Assembly: GCA_900754615.1 (NCBI GenBank)
Contig: CAAEDN010000075.1
Location: forward strand, 1-24,423
Direction: 5' to 3'
DNA: 24,423 bases
Source of the DNA: an uncultured Holdemanella sp.
GTDB lineage: Bacteria > Bacillota_I > Bacilli_A > Erysipelotrichales > Erysipelotrichaceae
Below the pieces are notes generated by a model. The model searched no databases, was not told the origin of the DNA, and was given only the letters and a program-made list of their open reading frames with translations. Position numbers and translations under genes: made by a program. This document shows, one piece after another, positions 21,553-24,423 of the stretch; within the stretch, counting starts at the first letter, position 1; every line of letters begins with the position of its first letter.

Positions 21553-22548
21553 ATGCGTACAGTTGTGATTGGTAGTGGAAGCTGGGGAACAGCTTTAGCT
21601 CAAGTATTACAAGATAATCATCAAGAAGTTATGATTTATGGGGTTGCTGAAAGTGAAGTAAATGACATCAACAATAACCATAAGAATTCTAAGTATTTTG
21701 AGGATGTAGAATTAAATCCTGAATTACGTGCAACAACAGATATTCAATGTGTAAAAGGCGCAGATATCGTATTATTAGCCGTACCAACCATTGCAATCGA
21801 TCCAATTTGTCATCAAATCAATGAACTTCTAGATAAGAAGACAATTATTATTAATGTTTCAAAAGGATTCCATCCAGAAACAAATGAAAGAATGTCTGAA
21901 GTGATTCGTCGCTGCATTGATGAAGATAAATTAAGTTCTGTTGTTAGTTTAATTGGTCCAAGTCATGCGGAAGAAGTTGTTATTCGTTTGTTGACAACGA
22001 TTGATGCAATCAGTTTAAACAATGAGGATGCTGTTGCTGTTCAGAATTTATTCTCTAATCAATATTTACGCATTTATACAGGAAATGATGAGATTGGTTC
22101 TGAACTTGGTGTAGCCATCAAAAATGTCATGGCAATCGCATCTGGTATCTTATCTGGTCTAGGTTACCAAGATAATACACGTGCGGCTTTGATTACACGT
22201 GGATTGCAGGAAATGATTCGTTATGGAGTTCATTTTGGTGGACACCAGAAAACATTCATGGGACTGACTGGAATTGGAGATTTGATTGTAACATGTACAA
22301 GTGTTCATTCTCGTAACTTTGAAGCGGGTTATCAAATTGGTAAAGAAAATTCAGTTGAAAATTTCTTTAAAAACAACACAAAAACAGTAGAAGGGGTTCG
22401 TACCGCAAAAATTGTACATCGTGTTGCTCAAGAAAATGGTATTGATATGCCGATTTGTGAAGAGGTTTACCAAATTTTATTTAATGGAAAACTTCCAAGT
22501 GACTGCGCACAAGATTTAATGATTAGAGATTTAAAGAAGGAATTTTAA
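21553..22548 (+). CDS. gpsA: Glycerol-3-phosphate dehydrogenase [NAD(P)+]
   Basis: A 331-aa cytoplasmic enzyme that reduces dihydroxyacetone phosphate to sn-glycerol-3-phosphate, the precursor of phospholipids and glycerophosphate polymers. The nucleotide-binding motif GSGSWGTALA is at 7-16. VSKGF, IGPSHAEEV and the catalytic lysine in ELGVAIKNVMAIASG are conserved, as is GLTGIGDLIVTCTS. AAGGAG lies just before the ATG, 17 bases after der. The product could feed the phosphoglycerol transferase encoded downstream at 22877 through phosphatidylglycerol, which is inference from pathway knowledge. Confidence 0.96.
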   Translation: MRTVVIGSGSWGTALAQVLQDNHQEVMIYGVAESEVNDINNNHKNSKYFEDVELNPELRATTDIQCVKGADIVLLAVPTIAIDPICHQINELLDKKTIIINVSKGFHPETNERMSEVIRRCIDEDKLSSVVSLIGPSHAEEVVIRLLTTIDAISLNNEDAVAVQNLFSNQYLRIYTGNDEIGSELGVAIKNVMAIASGILSGLGYQDNTRAALITRGLQEMIRYGVHFGGHQKTFMGLTGIGDLIVTCTSVHSRNFEAGYQIGKENSVENFFKNNTKTVEGVRTAKIVHRVAQENGIDMPICEEVYQILFNGKLPSDCAQDLMIRDLKKEF

Positions 22549-22549
22549 T

Positions 22550-22837
22550 ATGGGAAAATATGTAAATAAAGAGTCTTTAACACAGGCTCTATCAATTAAT
22601 TTAAATATTTCTAAAAAAGATGCTGCTTATGCGGTAGATTTGATTTTCAATGAGATGAGCGAAGCTTTGGCAAGTGATGGTCATGTTGATATCACAGCTT
22701 TTGGTAAGTTTGAAATTTTTGATCGTAAATCAAGAATGGGAATCAATCCAGTTACTAAAGAAAGAATGATGATTCCTGCTACAAAACTTCCTAAGTTTCG
22801 TCCGAGTCAAACTTTAAAGAATAAATGCAACAAATAG
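22550..22837 (+). CDS. hup: HU-family DNA-binding protein
   Basis: A 95-aa nucleoid protein that binds and bends DNA as a dimer. N-terminal helices VNKESLTQALSINLNISKKDAAYAV are followed by the hallmark GHVDITAFGKFEI and the DNA-intercalating arm RKSRMGINPVTKERMMIPATKLPKFRPS, which includes the intercalating proline in INPVT. It starts one base after the gpsA stop and uses AAGGAA inside gpsA, so it is coupled to it. The last gene of its operon, it ends at a perfect terminator palindrome. Confidence 0.95.
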   Translation: MGKYVNKESLTQALSINLNISKKDAAYAVDLIFNEMSEALASDGHVDITAFGKFEIFDRKSRMGINPVTKERMMIPATKLPKFRPSQTLKNKCNK

Positions 22838-22855
22838 GTCATATGACCTATTTTT
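22832..22855 (+). terminator. HU operon terminator
   Basis: A perfect 22-base palindrome AAATAGGTCAT/ATGACCTATTT running into a T tract of five (22851-22855). The stop codon TAG of the HU gene is in the left arm. Confidence 0.88.
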
Positions 22856-22876
22856 GTCTTTAGAAAGGGATAGATT

Positions 22877-24247
22877 ATGAGCTTATTTATTGTGACACTC
22901 GGATTTACTTTGGCAATTTCAAGTAAGTGGGCCTATTCTTACTTTGGATTATCGAGCTTTGAACAAATTGTATATCACATCAAAGTTCCTTTAGAAGGAA
23001 CCAATACACAGTTTATTTTTGGATGGATGAAAAAGTGTTTACTACCTGGCATTATATTTGGTCTTATTTTTAGTTGGACGAGTGCATGGATGGCTAAAAC
23101 AATTCTTGTTTTATGCTGTATTTATGGTTTATGTCAAATCAACTTCTTTACATATGTTTTCAATCAATTTAAGAAGACAGATTTCTTTGATGAGCATTAT
23201 GTTGAATCTGAAATTGTATCTCCTGAAAAAAAGATGAATTTTATTCATATCTATTTAGAATCCATGGAAACAACGTATGCGAAAAAAGAAGATGGAGGAG
23301 ATGCAGATGAAGATTTACTTCCATATCTTTCAAAACTGACTAAAGAATCCATCTCATTTTCACAAAATAAAAAGATAGGTGGAGCTAGAGTTTTAACAGG
23401 AACTGGTTGGACAACAGGAGGTATTGTTGCGAGTACTTCTGGACTTCCTTTGATTTTCTCTTTAAAGCATAAGTTTTGTAAGGACAAGGTTCCTTTTATG
23501 CCTAAAGTAAATACATTAGGTGATATTCTAGAAAAAGATGGTTATAATGTTGTTTTTATGATTGGTTCGGATGCAACCTTTGGTGGTCGAAGAAGTTATT
23601 TTGATCAACATGGACATTATGATATTCAAGATACAGTTTCTTTAAAGAAAGAGGGAATTCTAGATAAAGATTATCATGAATTCTGGGGTTTTGAGGATGA
23701 TAAGCTATTTGAATTTGCGAAAGAAAAAATTTTAGATCTATCAAAATCATCCAAACCATTTGATTTTGAAATGCTGACTGTGGATACACACCATCCATAT
23801 GGGTATCAATCGAAAAAGTGTAAGAACTTGTTTAAAGAATCTTTATCGAATTCCATTTATCATACAGATGAAAATTTAAAAGAATTTATGGAATGGTTAA
23901 AACAACAGAATTTCTATGAAAATACTGTTATTGTGATTCAAGGGGATCACACAAGTATGGCTGCTGAATATATTCATGATACATATTCATCAAATTATGA
24001 TCGACGTGTATGGAATGCTTTTATTCATTCTCAAGTAAAGCCCAAAAAAGAAAAAAATCGAGACTTTACGACAATGGATTTTTATCCTACAATATTAGCA
24101 GCTCTAGGCTATAAAATTAAGGGCGACAAGCTTGGTCTAGGAACGAATCTATTCAGCGACAAAGCTACGCTTACAGAAGAAATAGATGCAGATTTTGTGG
24201 ATAAAGAGATAAAAAGAAATTCAACTTTCTATAGGAGGCTCATGTGA
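22877..24247 (+). CDS. OpgB/LtaS-like phosphoglycerol transferase (sulfatase fold), membrane protein
   Basis: A 456-aa protein with N-terminal hydrophobic segments at about 2-16, 54-71 and 74-96 and an outward-facing sulfatase-fold domain from about 120. Metal and catalytic residues: E128 in YLESMETT, the nucleophile T179 in LTGTGWTTGG, VDTHHPYG, and the IQGDHTS metal site near residue 357. GTGWTTGGIVASTSGLPL closely resembles the OpgB (MdoB) phosphoglycerol transferase signature rather than the QGKTS of staphylococcal LtaS. It should transfer glycerophosphate from phosphatidylglycerol to a glycan or polymer outside the membrane. The acceptor is unknown. It is short, with few membrane helices compared with five in LtaS. 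It follows AAAGGGA and overlaps a 32-aa membrane peptide gene. Confidence 0.85.
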   Translation: MSLFIVTLGFTLAISSKWAYSYFGLSSFEQIVYHIKVPLEGTNTQFIFGWMKKCLLPGIIFGLIFSWTSAWMAKTILVLCCIYGLCQINFFTYVFNQFKKTDFFDEHYVESEIVSPEKKMNFIHIYLESMETTYAKKEDGGDADEDLLPYLSKLTKESISFSQNKKIGGARVLTGTGWTTGGIVASTSGLPLIFSLKHKFCKDKVPFMPKVNTLGDILEKDGYNVVFMIGSDATFGGRRSYFDQHGHYDIQDTVSLKKEGILDKDYHEFWGFEDDKLFEFAKEKILDLSKSSKPFDFEMLTVDTHHPYGYQSKKCKNLFKESLSNSIYHTDENLKEFMEWLKQQNFYENTVIVIQGDHTSMAAEYIHDTYSSNYDRRVWNAFIHSQVKPKKEKNRDFTTMDFYPTILAALGYKIKGDKLGLGTNLFSDKATLTEEIDADFVDKEIKRNSTFYRRLM

Positions 24248-24342
24248 GAAAAAAATTACGCAGTTTTATTATTATACTGGTTGTTGTATTTGTCGTTTTT
24301 TCGATGCTGATCACGACATTTATGCAGATGCTTCGTTTTTAA
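24244..24342 (+). CDS. 32-aa single-pass membrane peptide
   Basis: It starts at GTG 24244, which overlaps the upstream stop (ATGTGA), with AGGAGG 6 bases before, and ends at TAA 24340-24342 next to a terminator. The product MRKKLRSFIIILVVVFVVFS continues to a hydrophobic C-terminus ending MLRF. It has a basic N-terminus, so an N-in membrane peptide is likely. The strong ribosome binding site and the overlap mean it is translationally coupled to the phosphoglycerol transferase and may be a small partner of it. It is of the size and type of DUF4044-like peptides, but I cannot assign a family. Confidence 0.65.
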   Translation: MRKKLRSFIIILVVVFVVFSMLITTFMQMLRF

Positions 24343-24366
24343 CATTCCTGAGTGGAATGTTTTTTC
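24341..24366 (+). terminator. Terminator after the membrane peptide gene
   Basis: AACATTCC (24341-24348), loop TGAGT, GGAATGTT (24354-24361), then a T run to 24365. The stop codon TAA overlaps the first stem bases. Confidence 0.85.
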
Positions 24367-24409
24367 ATTTTAAAGTAAAATAAGATTAGATGAATCGAGG
24401 TTTTAATTT

Positions 24410-24423
24410 ATGACAAGAAGACA
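24410..24423 (+). CDS. Start of an unidentified gene, cut by the window end
   Basis: ATG at 24410 followed by codons for Thr-Arg-Arg, with CGAGG at 24396-24400 as a modest ribosome binding site nine bases upstream. Only four complete codons are visible, so nothing can be said about the product. Confidence 0.4.

Noticed and set aside
1..24423. CRISPR array, prophage or tRNA genes
   Set aside because: No regularly spaced repeats, phage structural genes or cloverleaf-forming segments were seen on either strand by eye.

Overview
The window is 24.4 kb of compact, AT-rich bacterial chromosome. Strong AAGGAG-type ribosome binding sites, TTGACA/TATAAT promoters and short hairpin-plus-T-run terminators indicate a low-GC Gram-positive. 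The gene mix (glutamine synthetase III, AI-2E transporter, WYL regulator, DUF2779 protein, cmk-der-gpsA-HU) and an EF-P with an NKTARSA loop fit the Erysipelotrichia best. That placement is an inference from protein flavour, not a database result.

Layout. Positions 1-1900 hold a minus-strand pair: a Sel1-repeat protein and an R2K-type ATP-grasp enzyme. A divergent promoter region with a perfect 8-bp inverted repeat separates them from a plus-strand operon (2005-4625) of a 47-aa protein and two paralogous proteins of unknown family. Minus-strand genes follow: two tandem paralogous amidohydrolases (4664-7006) and glutamine synthetase III (7111-9198). An ISL3-family insertion sequence (9468-11161) with an exact 8-bp target duplication has landed in the last codons of pyrG (11152-12759, minus). 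Plus-strand genes then run to the end: an AI-2E family transporter; a small ankyrin protein with a WYL regulator, a DUF2779 protein and a zinc-dependent phospholipase C-like protein; a candidate small RNA; efp; an operon of a C-terminally anchored membrane protein, cmk, der, gpsA and an HU protein; an OpgB/LtaS-like phosphoglycerol transferase with an overlapping 32-aa membrane peptide; and the first codons of another gene.

How it works together. Much of the window is core metabolism and growth: nitrogen assimilation (GlnN), CTP supply (PyrG and Cmk), ribosome maturation (Der), translation of proline stretches (EF-P), phospholipid precursor (GpsA), nucleoid structure (HU) and envelope glycerophosphate polymer chemistry.

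The least expected parts are four. (1) The IS insertion rewrote the C-terminus of PyrG, separated the gene from its native terminator (still present beyond the IS) and probably supplies a new one. (2) An apparently independent RNA of about 140 nt with its own promoter, CU-rich loops and terminator lies just upstream of efp. (3) EF-P carries arginine at its tip instead of lysine. (4) A DUF2779 protein pairs a Cas4-like cysteine arrangement, with an apparently degenerate nuclease centre, with a DEDDy-like exonuclease domain. No tRNA, rRNA, CRISPR array or prophage was seen.
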